This document shows positions 8,794 through 18,930 of a DNA stretch of 64,000 nucleotides, in pieces; position 1 is the first letter of the stretch, and each line of letters opens with the position of its first letter. This stretch comes from CAVVUF01 sp963751425. Lineage in GTDB: Bacteria > Chloroflexota > Anaerolineae > Anaerolineales > UBA4823. The position numbers were made by a program, and so were the translations under genes. A model generated the notes under the pieces. That model was not told the DNA's origin. It saw only the letters and a list, made by a program, of their open reading frames with translations, and searched no databases. Where the stretch lies: contig CAVVUF010000001.1 of NCBI GenBank assembly GCA_963751425.1, positions 434,001 through 498,000 of the forward strand. The letters are read 5' to 3'.

Positions 8794-10317
8794 GTGAATT
8801 CTCGTTCAGCACTTCTACCATTAAGCTTTTTCACACTCCTTATTTTGTTGTTTGTTCATTTGCGTTTAGTTAATTATGCTTATGATGATGCTTATATCCA
8901 TTTCCAAATCATTGAGAATTTTGTTGATCACTCTCAGCCATATTACAATCTCAATGAGCCGGTAAATGGCAGCTCATCTGTAGGATGGACTATCCTCTTA
9001 TCAATCTTGTATAAAGTTGTAGAATTCTTCAGCCCGAAGCCTAATCTTCTCATTCTCACAGGGATCCTGAATGCCATTTCTCTTTCGTTATCAGGTTGGC
9101 TGTTTACGAAATTATTGATGAAGCTGTCGCCACCTGGTGTCAATAACCTTTTCTTTTATGCATTTTTCTTCTGGTACATCTCCATCAATTTAAGCTCAAG
9201 CATCGGAAGAATGGAAACAACCATGGCGTTATTATTCGTTGCCATGGGTCTATTATCCTTATTAAAGGGCAGAAAAATAGCTTGGGCTTTCCTCTCGATA
9301 GCTATGTTTTTTCGCCTGGAACTTATTGTTGTATATAGTACAGCTCTGCTTTGGGCTATTTTTGTTAAACGAAAAAATATATTTGAAATTATATTTATAT
9401 CTGCCGCTGTCACTTTCCCTTTCCTTCTATTTGAATTTTACTTCTTCCAAAGTATCATACCTCAATCCATGATCGCCAAATCTCAAGTCTTTGTCGTTCC
9501 TTGGACAAATAACATCCATCTGTCGGTTTTATCAATTATTATTACGGTTTTTTCTTTCAAGAAAATGAAACTGTTATTCGATAAAACTGTAGATATTAAT
9601 AACCATCTGATATCAATCATTCTGATTTGGGGTGTAGGGGTTCTTTGGAGCTATGTAATTTTTAATAGGCTTATCTTTCTCTGGTATCTACCCCTATTTG
9701 GTGTTCCAATCCTTATCATATTATTCATCACCCTGATCGAAATATATTTACAAAATAAATCCAAATTAATTCTAATCACCTTTATCCTCATTACGGTTAT
9801 TCTAAGCTTTCACCTTGGACGCCAAATATTGGCATCCATAAAAAATCCAGCCCTCTACTCGGATTTCCCTTATGCTGCCAGGAGTAGGAAATTAATTGCT
9901 CTTGGAAAGAGCATTTATGATCAGTGTCCCGATGCCGATATCTTGGCACCAGATATTGGTGGACTAGGTTATGGTTTCAAAGGACATATCATTGATTCGG
10001 CGGGATTGGTTTCACCTAAAGTTTTATCTTATTATCCGATTGAGAAATCGACAGGGCATACCCCAGGTGGCCTCTATGTAATTCCTTATCGCTTGATTGC
10101 AGATCTAAAACCGGATATCATCGTAAGTTACGATTGTTATTTACATGATTATTTTTCTAATGTGAAGGGGGATGCTTATGCGACATTCGAAACGGAAGTG
10201 TACATCCAAGAAGATATCCAATATTCAGGATTATACAATTTCGAAGGATGCAAGAAATTGTTTATCCTGATTAATCGAGATATTTCTTGCCAGATCAATT
10301 TAGGTTCTTTAGAATAA
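8794..10317 (+). CDS. Polytopic membrane protein, GT-C glycosyltransferase-like
   Basis: This 507-residue hydrophobic protein has about ten membrane segments in the first 350 residues and a soluble tail. An acidic YDDAYIHF motif follows TM1 and is trailed by NEPVNGSSSVGW. The same layout is seen in lipid-linked-sugar (GT-C, ArnT/GT39-like) glycosyltransferases, where the Asp pair sits in the first extracytoplasmic loop. Donor and acceptor are unknown. The gene is clearly more AT-rich than its neighbours and uses A/T-ending codons, suggesting transfer from another genome. GTG is the first start in the frame and lacks a visible ribosome-binding site. Confidence 0.65.
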   Translation: MNSRSALLPLSFFTLLILLFVHLRLVNYAYDDAYIHFQIIENFVDHSQPYYNLNEPVNGSSSVGWTILLSILYKVVEFFSPKPNLLILTGILNAISLSLSGWLFTKLLMKLSPPGVNNLFFYAFFFWYISINLSSSIGRMETTMALLFVAMGLLSLLKGRKIAWAFLSIAMFFRLELIVVYSTALLWAIFVKRKNIFEIIFISAAVTFPFLLFEFYFFQSIIPQSMIAKSQVFVVPWTNNIHLSVLSIIITVFSFKKMKLLFDKTVDINNHLISIILIWGVGVLWSYVIFNRLIFLWYLPLFGVPILIILFITLIEIYLQNKSKLILITFILITVILSFHLGRQILASIKNPALYSDFPYAARSRKLIALGKSIYDQCPDADILAPDIGGLGYGFKGHIIDSAGLVSPKVLSYYPIEKSTGHTPGGLYVIPYRLIADLKPDIIVSYDCYLHDYFSNVKGDAYATFETEVYIQEDIQYSGLYNFEGCKKLFILINRDISCQINLGSLE

Positions 10318-10528
10318 CGAAAAAACTAACCCACAACAATAAGTAAAATCTAAATAAATTACTTGAAAAAGATTGCTCTCAAAATTACGCATGGTAAAAA
10401 AGTAATTTTACTAAAACCATTTTAAAGGAACACTCTTTGATTTACTAAAAAGCAATGTCTTTCATTAGCAATGAAATATTGCTAAACAAACCACACAGAC
10501 TGACCGTGTAATAAGGAGGCGTCAAACC

Positions 10529-10947
10529 ATGAACCATCCAGAAAGCTCCTTGCCTCCCCAAATCCAGGCCATCCTCAACCACTTTATCTCTATCTGCCAG
10601 GCCGATGAGCGCATCATCGCCGCCTTTCTTACCGGTTCCTATGCCCGCGGCACCGCCGATGCTTATTCTGACCTCGATTTTTGCCTGATGACCAGGTCGG
10701 ATGCTTACCAGGGATAGAGAACGCGATCCGCATAACGGACCTCGCCCCCTTGCAAGCGACATTCTGCCCGCTGGAGCCAGCCGCCTTGCTCCAGTCCGCT
10801 CGCCAGATCCTGCGCTATTTTCAGGAATTCGCCATCCCGCTATCCCGTGACCACGGGCTGGAATATCCCCAAAAACTGGAGCGCCTGATGCTTGAGCGGT
10901 TGAATCAGATCAACCCCTCGATCACCCGCTCCAGCTCCTCCACATAG
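10529..10947 (+). pseudogene. Internally deleted nucleotidyltransferase
   Basis: The first 63 codons encode an NTP_transf_2 domain with GSYARGTADAYSDLDF, the metal-binding motif of minimal and aminoglycoside-type nucleotidyltransferases. The frame then stops at 10717. From about 10730 the overlapping frame reads PLEPAALLQSARQILRYFQE and EYPQKLERLMLERLNQ, which look like the C-terminal helices of the same kind of protein. The middle, probably over 100 residues, is missing, so this is an internal deletion and not just a frameshift. The end overlaps the stop region of the convergent SARP gene. Confidence 0.6.
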
Positions 10948-13633
10948 TGCTGGTTGCCCAGGTTATCGTAGATTGCCTGAGCCTGGCGGTAATAATCCTG
11001 CGCCTTTTCCTGCTCCCCGCTCTTTACAGCGATCTCGCCCAGCATCGAAAGGGACTTCAGCCAGGCTGTGCTGGTGACCGATCTCCCGCCGCAGCACGCA
11101 GGCCTCTTGTGCCAGGCGGCTTGCTTGCCCCAGATCTCCGCTTCGCAGGTGGCGCCAGGCTTCATTACTCAGGAAAAGCGCCAGCCCGAAGCGGTCGCCG
11201 AGACAGGCGGTAGATCGCCAGGCATTCCTGCGAAGCTGCTTCCGCAAGGTCGGGCTCTCCCAACGCGTCATAACTCTTTCCCAACCACCCCAGGCTGAAA
11301 GCCCTGCCCCATTCGTCACCCTGTTCGCTAAAGAGCTCCAGGCTGGACAGCAAGTACTCCCTGGCCTGTGCATAAGCCTCCTGCTGGAAACGCGTCATTC
11401 CCAGGTGATGGAGGCAGTAAGCCAGTCCCAGGCGCTCCGAGGTGTTTTCCCACAGCTTCCGGCTCTCCTCCAGGCGCTGGCGGGCGCTGGCGAAATCTCC
11501 TTGCATCCACGAAATCATACCCGTGAAGCTCAACAGCGCGGCCCGTTCGGCTGCCTCCAGCCCCTCCAACCTCAAAGCCTGGGTGAGCCAGTGGTGGGCA
11601 TCCCAGGTATGGCTGCGGATGCGCCAGAACCAGCCCAAAGCCAATACCAGGCGGGCAGGCAGGTGGGGGTTGGATTGATGATAGAAGCTCCAATCGCAAG
11701 CAGCGACCAGGTTCTCGCGTTCCGCCTCCAACCGGCTGAGCCATTCTTCCTGACCAGCCTGGCGCAGCTTTCCGTCCGCCCTCTCTGCCAGCTCCAGGTA
11801 GGTCTCGAAATGCCGTTGGTCTGCCTCCGCCAGCTCTCCCGCTGCCTGCAATCTTTCCCGCGCATACTGGCGCATCAGCTCGTGCAGGTCATAGCGCCCC
11901 AGGCTGTCAACCTGGATCAAGGATTTATCCGCCAGCCGCAGCAAGAGACCGGGGTCAGCTCCCGTTACCGCTAAGACTTCTTCCAGCCTCCCGCCGCCGC
12001 GGAAGACGCTCAACCAGCTGAACAGGCGCTTTTCCTCCAGGCTCAAGCTGCGCCAGGAATATTCGAAAAGCGCTCGCACGCTGCGCTGCCGGTCTGGCGC
12101 ATCCAGGCGCTGGTTGGATAAAAAGTCCAGGTTCTCGCGAATTTTGTCTGCAATCTGCCGGCAGCTCATGAGCGGAGTCCAAGCCGCCGCCATCTCGAGC
12201 GCCAGGGGTGCCCCTCCCGTCAGGCTGCAAATCTCGTTGACTTCTGCCAGGCTGCCCGCCAGGCGGAAGCCCGGCTGGAGGCGCTGCGCCGCTTGGGCAA
12301 AGAAGGCCGCCGCTTCGCTGGTTAATCCCAGCCCGCGCAAAGGCAGCAGCCACTCCTCTTCCAAGCGCAGCCGCTCACGGCTGGTGACCAGCAGCTTGAG
12401 AGCAGGGGCCGATTTCAGCAGCCGTGAGATCAACCTCACCGCGTTTTCTGCCTCTTTCTCCCAGGCCTGTCCATCTTTTGGCAGAAGCTGCTCGAAATTG
12501 TCCAGCACGATGAGCATCGTTTTATGCTGCAGGAACTGCTGCACCTGCTGAAAAAGATCGCCGGCTGCCAGGGGGCTAAAACCGAGGGTCTGCGTAAGCT
12601 GCAGCAAGAAGGCTTCGCCATCCGCGGCCCCCGCCAGGGCGGCGAAGTACACGCCACCCGCAAAGCGCCCCTCCTGCAGGCGGGCTGCCTCCTGCGCCAG
12701 GCGTGTTTTACCGATGCCCCCCGGACCTACTAAAGTCAGCAGGCGGCAGTCCGGGTTGGCAAGCTGCGCTTGCAGGTAAGCCAGCTCATCCAGACGCCCA
12801 ACCAAAACGTTTGCAGGATGGGGAAGGGCTGGTTCCCCCTTGGATATGCCCACCTTGATCGGTATTCTGCGCTCCATTGGAGCCGGCTCTGGCCGGATCA
12901 GCCCAGCCTTTACCTGGGTGTACAGCTCCACCGTTGCCGTATCAGGTTCCGTCCCGGCTTTCTCACGCAGCAGCTTGCGGTAGCGCTCGAAGCCCGCCAA
13001 GGCAACACCGCGCTGACCGGTCAAAGTGAGCAGGCGCATTAACTGGCGCTGGGCAGGCTCATGGAGGGGGTCCAGCTCCAACAGGCGCCGGGCATATTGG
13101 ATCGCTTTTTCATAAGCGCTTGCTTCTGTATACTGGTGGACCAGGCGCTGGCAGGCCGACAGCACCTCCCCGCGCAGGCATTCGGCTTCTTCCACCTGCC
13201 AATCCTCGAAAGGCCGGCTCCCGCCCAGGTAAAACCCGGCCAGGAAATCACCTTTGTAGAGATCAACCGCTTGCTCGAGCTGGTCGGCGAACAATTGCTC
13301 TTCCAGTGCGGTCACGTCCAGGCAGACACTCTCCGCCTTCAGCCAGGCAAAATCGTGCTGCCCTTCCAGCAGGCTCCCCAGCAAGCTGCGCAGGCGGTGC
13401 AGCGTGACGCGCAGGTTGCCGAGGGCTTTCTCAGGCGCTCGCTCCGGCCAGATCAGCTCCGCCAGCAGCGTGCGTGGAACCGGCTCTCCGCGCCTGGCCA
13501 GGTAGACCAACAGTGCCTGCGCCGGGCGGGAGGTGAGCGCCTCGAGAGGTTTTCCACCCAGGCCAAAGCGCAACCCGCCCAGGGTGGTGATCTCCAGGCA
13601 TGAGGATCGGTCGCTTTCTGAAGGAACACTCAT
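10905..13633 (-). CDS. SARP-family regulator with BTAD, NB-ARC ATPase and TPR domains, two frame breaks near the 3' end
   Basis: The N-terminal winged helix (residues about 8-90) and BTAD all-helical domain (about 95-240) define a SARP-type transcription factor. A STAND-type NTPase follows, with P-loop LVGPGGIGKTRLAQ near 303 and Walker B-like MLIVLDNFEQLL, and then TPR-like repeats. The main frame ends at 11165, but the TPR region continues as GDRFGLALFLSNEAWRHL (shift near 11215) and then SLSMLGEIAVKSGEQEKAQ (shift near 11065) to the stop at 10905. The full protein would be about 908 residues. Direct repeats in its own upstream region suggest autoregulation. The ligand sensed by the STAND module is unknown. 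Confidence 0.85.
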
Positions 13634-13657
13634 CTTTTACACCTGCTTCAGGCTTCC

Positions 13658-13679
13658 CAGTAACGCTCCAGTAACGCGG
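13658..13679 (-). promoter_or_regulatory. 11-bp direct repeat upstream of the SARP gene, candidate operator
   Basis: CCAGTAACGCT and CCAGTAACGCG are adjacent, giving on the minus strand two GCGTTAC heptamers 11 bp apart (4-bp gap). SARP proteins are known to bind heptamer direct repeats with this spacing. The repeat ends 25 bp before the SARP start. Confidence 0.5.
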
Positions 13680-13748
13680 CACGCGATACGATAGGAACAA
13701 TTGTAGCAAATATTGTGCCTTGGCAGCTTAACAGTTTTATGAAGTGGA

Positions 13749-13777
13749 CGCGGATTGACACAGAAACCGCGGATTGA
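13749..13777. repeat. Short direct repeat of a dispersed-element type
   Basis: GCGGATTGA occurs at 13750-13758 and 13769-13777 in a context resembling the cgcggatt/acacggatt elements scattered through many genomes. Only two copies are seen here. Confidence 0.3.
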
Positions 13778-13888
13778 ACAAAGGTTTGAAAAAAAATTCC
13801 GCGTTCATCGGTGCTCGTAAGCGTCCAATTTACAAATATTGCCAGGCAGATAGAAAATTTTATACAAAATATAATCGGAGATTATCAT

Positions 13889-14692
13889 ATGAAAACAAAA
13901 CTGCTCGTCCTAACCTTTGTCCTGCTTCTCACCGCGGGCTGTGCCAGTGCGCCAGTCTCAGCGCCGGTCTCCACCAGCGCCTCAACCGCCCAGGTCGAAG
14001 CCCCAGTAGTGGTCGATCTCTCCACCCCCACCCAGGCTGTAATCGAGGTGGTTCCCAACACCCCCGAGCCGACTCCCACGGAAGCTCCGGCGGTCAAGAA
14101 CGCCAACGACCAGTGCGACAATCCCTATTACCCGGTTGTTGATGGCGCCACCTGGACTTACACCAATAATTCCATCGGTCAATTCACGCATACCTTGAAC
14201 GTCAGCCAGGACCAGCTCTTCACCATCATTATTACCAGCAATGATACGGTCTTCAACATGGAGGGGCAGTGCACCGAAGATGGCGTGGTGATCATGAACA
14301 GCGGTTTAAACACCACCGCGCAGAGCGCGGATGGCACAGGCACGGTGACCACCACTAACCAGGATGGGGTCACTCTTCCTAACGACATCCAGGTAGGCGA
14401 CGATTGGTCACAGACCATTGCTTTCACCGCTGGAGGAGGAGACGGGTCATTCTCTGGCACGATCGAGACCAGCTACAAAGCGGTTGGCTACGAATTGGTC
14501 AGCGTCCCTGCCGGCACCTTCGAGGCGCTGAAGATCGTACAAACCTCCTCGATGAGCATGGCCGGCCAGCATGCGCTAGATACTTCCAGCAACCTATGGT
14601 ATGTTCAGGGGATCGGCAACGTGAAGACTGAGCAGATTGTGAACCAGGGTGATCCGTTCACTTCTGAGCTGGTTTCATACAACATCCCCTGA
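13889..14692 (+). CDS. Secreted lipoprotein of unknown function (TapB-like beta protein)
   Basis: This is a 267-residue lipoprotein. The signal peptide ends in the lipobox LLLTAGC, followed by a Thr/Ser/Pro-rich linker of about 50 residues. The rest is a beta-rich domain starting at DNPYYPVVDGATWTYT and containing the VPAGTFEALKIV motif typical of TapB/DUF3108-like extracytoplasmic proteins of unknown function. I chose ATG 13889 because the signal peptide starts there, with CGGAG 8 bases upstream. TATAAT at 13870-13875 is a possible -10. The next gene starts 17 bases downstream and is also secreted, so the two may form an operon. Confidence 0.75.
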   Translation: MKTKLLVLTFVLLLTAGCASAPVSAPVSTSASTAQVEAPVVVDLSTPTQAVIEVVPNTPEPTPTEAPAVKNANDQCDNPYYPVVDGATWTYTNNSIGQFTHTLNVSQDQLFTIIITSNDTVFNMEGQCTEDGVVIMNSGLNTTAQSADGTGTVTTTNQDGVTLPNDIQVGDDWSQTIAFTAGGGDGSFSGTIETSYKAVGYELVSVPAGTFEALKIVQTSSMSMAGQHALDTSSNLWYVQGIGNVKTEQIVNQGDPFTSELVSYNIP

Positions 14693-14709
14693 CCTTGTTG
14701 AGACATCCC

Positions 14710-17700
14710 ATGAAAGCCATCCGCTACCCCGTCAAAACCATCCTGCTGAGTCTTCTCATGCTCAGCCTCCCCATTACTTCCGTACTGGCTGGCTTCAATC
14801 CCTCCGCAGGGCTTGAGGCCAGCCCGGCTGCCACAGCAGACGATCCCATTCCCGTCCTGGCTTGCGAGGGGGTTGGCTCCCAGCCTGCCTCAGTAGCCGA
14901 CCACGGGCTGCGCTTCACACCCGGACAGGATTTTGACTCCCTCGAGCTGCGCCTGGCGGCCAGCAACCCGGGTGTGTACCAGTTCAACCTGGAGATCCGC
15001 CGCTCGCAGAATTTTACCGGGCCTGCCGACTACACGATCTTTGCCGAGGGAAACCTGCCTCCTCAAGATGCCTTCCCTTACCAGCCCGTAGAGGTTTCTT
15101 TTAACACCATACCCATCACACCTACGGCGACCCTCACCGTGAAAATCGTCCCCCTCTCCGGTGCAGGCGGGCAGATGGTCTTCGAGAGCTTCGGGCAGGG
15201 GAACAATTTCTGCGCCGGGATGAGCCTCACCAACTCTTTAGCCAACCCCAGCCTGGTCGATTGGGGGGCACCTGCTGGCTTCAAGCTGTATAACAAATAT
15301 ACCGGGCAGTATTCTATCCCTTCCAAATACACCACCACGCCGCCCACCCTGGATGGTTTTTTGGGGGTGGGTGAATGGAATTTGAGCAGCAAGCTCTCCT
15401 TCCAAAAAGGATTCATCTCGGTGATGAACGATACCCTGCGCCTGTATGTTTTGATCGATGTGCTCAGCGATTACGGGAACGATCCCGATGACCAATTCAC
15501 CGTCTCCTTTGATGTGAACCACGACGGCGCCATCACCAGCCTGGTGGATAAGAATTATGCCCTGACCCCCACCCAAAACATGCGCTTCCAGTATTACACG
15601 GGTCCAGGAACTTTCACCGCTTTCCAGCCAGAAACCTATTCTGCCCGGGCGCGAGGGTTTGGCTGCTTCAATGCCGATCTCACTGCCAGCTACACCTGGC
15701 CTCCCACCCAAAACACCTACTGCAACCAGCACACCCTGTTCGAGCTAGCCTTCGACCTGGATGAGATCAGCTCAAACCAGGGCCAGGATGCTGCCCTGGG
15801 ATTCTCTGTCGCCTCACCGGTTCCGGCGATCAACCTCCAATTCCCATCAGGCTATCCGACAAACTTTGGCAAGCTGATTAAAATCGATCTCGATCCCATG
15901 AATTTCCCGCCAGGGATCCCCGACCCCAACCTCAAGCCCGGCTTAGTCCGATCAGTCTTTAATTCTGCCGCCGAAATCACCCAGGCCACCCAAAAGCCTG
16001 ACAACTCGGTGCGTCTGGTGAATGGTAAACGCACAGTGGGGAGAGTGTATGCCCGCTCGGGCTACCCGGCCCAGAACCAGGAGATCAAAGTCTTTCTCTA
16101 CGGCAGCCTCTCCGGCATCGACCTCCCCGGCTCACCGCAAGCCAGGCTCTTCCTGGCCAAACCGGCTCCCCAAAGGGCAAACCTGAGCGATACGGCCAAC
16201 TTCCAGCTGCCCACCTCCTGGGCAGCTGGCCTGGTCAGTTTTCAGGCTAAAACCAAAGGCTACAACGAATATATAGAATCAGCCCCCGCCTTCGAGGTCG
16301 GTTTTTGGCCGACCCGCGTCCCCACTTATTGGATCTACCCGATCAACACCAGCACCCAATCTATGCCCGTGCTGCCCACCAGCCAGGCGATCTTGAACCA
16401 GACCAGCGCTCTGAAAGCTTATTTCCCGGTCAGGGATGCCATCCTGCCCACCTATACCTGGCAAGCCATCGGTCCGGTGCCCAACCGCGATGACCTGCTC
16501 GGACGCCTCAACTTGCAGTGGAACAACATCCAGGCGGCCTGGTCGCAGTCGCAGTCCTTCACCCTGCCCGACCAGATCTACGGCTTCCCAAACCTGATGC
16601 GCGGTCTATCGGATCCCACCTGGTTGAACGGGCGCGGTCGAGTGGCCTTCGGCTCCGACGTGCAGCTCACCTTATCTCACGAGATCAACCATAACATGGA
16701 CCGCTCCTCCAACGGCACCTGGGGGCGGCACGTGGATGCCTGCGGTGCAGGGGGTCCGGACCCCAACTGGCCCTACGGCAAGTCTCCCAATATCAACGAG
16801 TTCGGCTTTGACACGCGCCTGCCTTGGCAGGATACGAATATGCAGGTCAGCGTGGTACCCACGAACTTCCCCGACCCCATGTCTTACTGCGCGGATGCCC
16901 GCATTCCGCTTCAATGGACCGAGCCTTACCGCTGGGAGAACCAGCTCAGTACTTTTAGCACTTCGCAGCCCCAGCCGCTCGCTCTAGATGCCAGCGCTAA
17001 TACTTACTACATCACCGGGGTCGTGAACCAAAACGGCAGCGGCAGCCTCGACCCGCTCTTCCAGATGCCCGGCACGGAAAACGACAGCGGAATACCAACA
17101 GGTGATTATTCCATCGAACTGTTCAATTCAGCGAGTGGAGGCGTGGTTAAGTCTCTCTACTTCAATGCCAGCTTCACTGACACGGAGGGCGAGGCGCGCC
17201 TGTCTGCCCCCTTTAACTTCCATGTCCAAGTCCCTGCCGGTTCCCTCCTGCCCGACCTGGTCCGCTTGAAGAAAGGCAGCCTCGTCCTGCATACCCTGAG
17301 CGCCTCCTCCGGTCTTCCTAATCTTACCTTCACCGCCCCGGCAGCCGGAGTGACCTGGAGCGGGCAGCAGACGCTGCAGTGGACCGCCTCTGACTCCAAC
17401 AGCGACGCGCTTACCTTCAACCTGTGGTATTCACCCGACCAGGGCACCAATTGGTTCCCGGTATCCGCCGGCCTCACCGGCAGCGCTTATACCCTCGACC
17501 TTTCAACACTGCCGGGAGGCAGTGCGGCCATCTTCCGGATGATCGCCAGCGATGGCTTCAACACCACCGCCACCGACAGCCCGATCTTCAATGTGCCCAA
17601 CAACCCGCCATATGTGCAGATCACTGCTCCTGCAAATGGACTCTCCGCTCCCCAGGGCACACTGCTGGAGCTGGCAGGCCAGGCGCAAGACCCCGAGCAG

Positions 17701-17898
17701 GAAGCCCTGCCATCCTCGAGCTTCTTCTGGTTCCTGGATGGGCAGCCCCTGGGTAAGGGCGAGAAGCTGCTCGCCAACCTGCCAACGGGCTCTCACACGC
17801 TCAGGCTGGCAGTGATCGACAGCCAGGGTGCCGTTGGCTACGCCGAAATCTCGTTCAGCCTCACCACCCGGCTATTCTTACCGGTCGTGGTGCGCTAA
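14710..17898 (+). CDS. Large secreted metalloprotease-like protein with Ig-like C-terminal domains
   Basis: This protein of about 1,062 residues has an N-terminal signal peptide (hydrophobic ILLSLLMLSLPITSVLA). The first half is beta-rich, possibly substrate-binding. A zinc-type HEINH motif lies in QLTLSHEINHNMDR, near residue 660. DPMSYC about 60 residues later may serve as a Met-turn, and GRHVDAC and NEFGFDT lie between. Two Ig/fibronectin-like domains follow, and the protein ends in TTRLFLPVVVR, a tail I have seen on Chloroflexi secreted proteins. I chose ATG 14710, which begins the signal peptide, over the earlier TTG 14695. Proteolytic function is inferred from the HExxH motif; the family was not recognised. 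Confidence 0.65.
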   Translation: MKAIRYPVKTILLSLLMLSLPITSVLAGFNPSAGLEASPAATADDPIPVLACEGVGSQPASVADHGLRFTPGQDFDSLELRLAASNPGVYQFNLEIRRSQNFTGPADYTIFAEGNLPPQDAFPYQPVEVSFNTIPITPTATLTVKIVPLSGAGGQMVFESFGQGNNFCAGMSLTNSLANPSLVDWGAPAGFKLYNKYTGQYSIPSKYTTTPPTLDGFLGVGEWNLSSKLSFQKGFISVMNDTLRLYVLIDVLSDYGNDPDDQFTVSFDVNHDGAITSLVDKNYALTPTQNMRFQYYTGPGTFTAFQPETYSARARGFGCFNADLTASYTWPPTQNTYCNQHTLFELAFDLDEISSNQGQDAALGFSVASPVPAINLQFPSGYPTNFGKLIKIDLDPMNFPPGIPDPNLKPGLVRSVFNSAAEITQATQKPDNSVRLVNGKRTVGRVYARSGYPAQNQEIKVFLYGSLSGIDLPGSPQARLFLAKPAPQRANLSDTANFQLPTSWAAGLVSFQAKTKGYNEYIESAPAFEVGFWPTRVPTYWIYPINTSTQSMPVLPTSQAILNQTSALKAYFPVRDAILPTYTWQAIGPVPNRDDLLGRLNLQWNNIQAAWSQSQSFTLPDQIYGFPNLMRGLSDPTWLNGRGRVAFGSDVQLTLSHEINHNMDRSSNGTWGRHVDACGAGGPDPNWPYGKSPNINEFGFDTRLPWQDTNMQVSVVPTNFPDPMSYCADARIPLQWTEPYRWENQLSTFSTSQPQPLALDASANTYYITGVVNQNGSGSLDPLFQMPGTENDSGIPTGDYSIELFNSASGGVVKSLYFNASFTDTEGEARLSAPFNFHVQVPAGSLLPDLVRLKKGSLVLHTLSASSGLPNLTFTAPAAGVTWSGQQTLQWTASDSNSDALTFNLWYSPDQGTNWFPVSAGLTGSAYTLDLSTLPGGSAAIFRMIASDGFNTTATDSPIFNVPNNPPYVQITAPANGLSAPQGTLLELAGQAQDPEQEALPSSSFFWFLDGQPLGKGEKLLANLPTGSHTLRLAVIDSQGAVGYAEISFSLTTRLFLPVVVR

Positions 17899-17971
17899 TG
17901 CAATGCTCGAGTTAGTGATGAGGGTCTTAGAATGATCTATCTTTGTGAGATTCAGCGTTTAGCGAGTAAAA

Positions 17972-18850
17972 TCAAAACACTTGTAACAAAAGAATTTCCA
18001 GGTGGGCGAAGACCGGCGGGGTGGTTGGAATCCTGGTAAAGACCTTCAGGTTGTACATCCCTGCCGGAAGGACCACCTCGGTTAAAACGACCGTATAGTC
18101 TGTTCGGCTTTCAACCAGGTTTATCGGCTCGCTCTCCCCGAGACAAATCAGCTCACCCACGGGTAAATTGCGAGCATAAAATTGTGCGTAACAAGGCATT
18201 CCGTTAGCTTCGGTCTCTGCCTGATCCGGCCATTGGATTGAGAATTGATCCAGAAGCTCAAACGGCTCGTAGCTCCTCACCAATCCCTGGCATGCTTGAC
18301 CTGACAAGCACACCATTTCTGTGTTTGGTGGTTGAAAAATTTTGAGCTGGTTGTTCAAGATGGATGGAGGTTTCTTATCAGGCTTGGTTTGGCTTTGTTC
18401 TTTTATCAAATGGCGGTCTTTCATCTCAGGCACCTCATTTCCAATCCGGTCGCGCATCCAGTGGCACAGCCGCTCTGTTTCAATCCCGAACCACATTTCC
18501 TCTTTGTCTGCTTCCATGTGCTGCACCGTTGTGCAAAGCTCATCCTTACCTGTTTCCCCCCGGCGAGCCTGGAATTCAACCACGAAGGAGGCAAAAGGCG
18601 CCCATTCTCCTTGAACCGATGTCTTGTTCGCATCGGCCAGCTCTTGGGCTTTACTGATCCACCGGTTTACCTCGTTACGAGAGGCGATCAGGTTATCCTT
18701 TTTGAGGTGGACTAAGAGCTCTTCTGGCGAGAGCCCAGCCAGGTTTTGATATTTTAAAACCCCGAGCTTATTCCGCAGCCAATCCTGGCGGGCAGGTCCA
18801 ATGCCGTTGATAACAGTTAGATCATCATATTTTTTTATCTTCATATTCAT
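17972..18850 (-). CDS. Protein with N-terminal helix-hairpin-helix domain and C-terminal beta domain, function unknown
   Basis: This is a 292-residue protein. Residues about 5-60 (DDLTVINGIGPARQDWL and LAGLSPEELLVHLK) are a helix-hairpin-helix of the kind found in DUF4332 and other DNA- or protein-binding proteins. A charged linker of about 130 residues follows. The last 120 residues form a beta-rich domain beginning LKIFQPP and ending in LEILLLQVF; the same layout recurs in the protein encoded just upstream. The start at 18850 follows GGAG with 9-base spacing; an upstream ATG at 18871 is an alternative. No catalytic motif was recognised. A SARP gene lies at the head of this minus-strand group. 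Confidence 0.6.
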   Translation of the reverse strand: MNMKIKKYDDLTVINGIGPARQDWLRNKLGVLKYQNLAGLSPEELLVHLKKDNLIASRNEVNRWISKAQELADANKTSVQGEWAPFASFVVEFQARRGETGKDELCTTVQHMEADKEEMWFGIETERLCHWMRDRIGNEVPEMKDRHLIKEQSQTKPDKKPPSILNNQLKIFQPPNTEMVCLSGQACQGLVRSYEPFELLDQFSIQWPDQAETEANGMPCYAQFYARNLPVGELICLGESEPINLVESRTDYTVVLTEVVLPAGMYNLKVFTRIPTTPPVFAHLEILLLQVF

Positions 18851-18930
18851 AGGACTGCGCTCCAGCTCCATCCTCTCTATCCAAGATCCATAGGAGGATG
18901 AGGTATGAGGAATGGACGCAAGAATTAATA

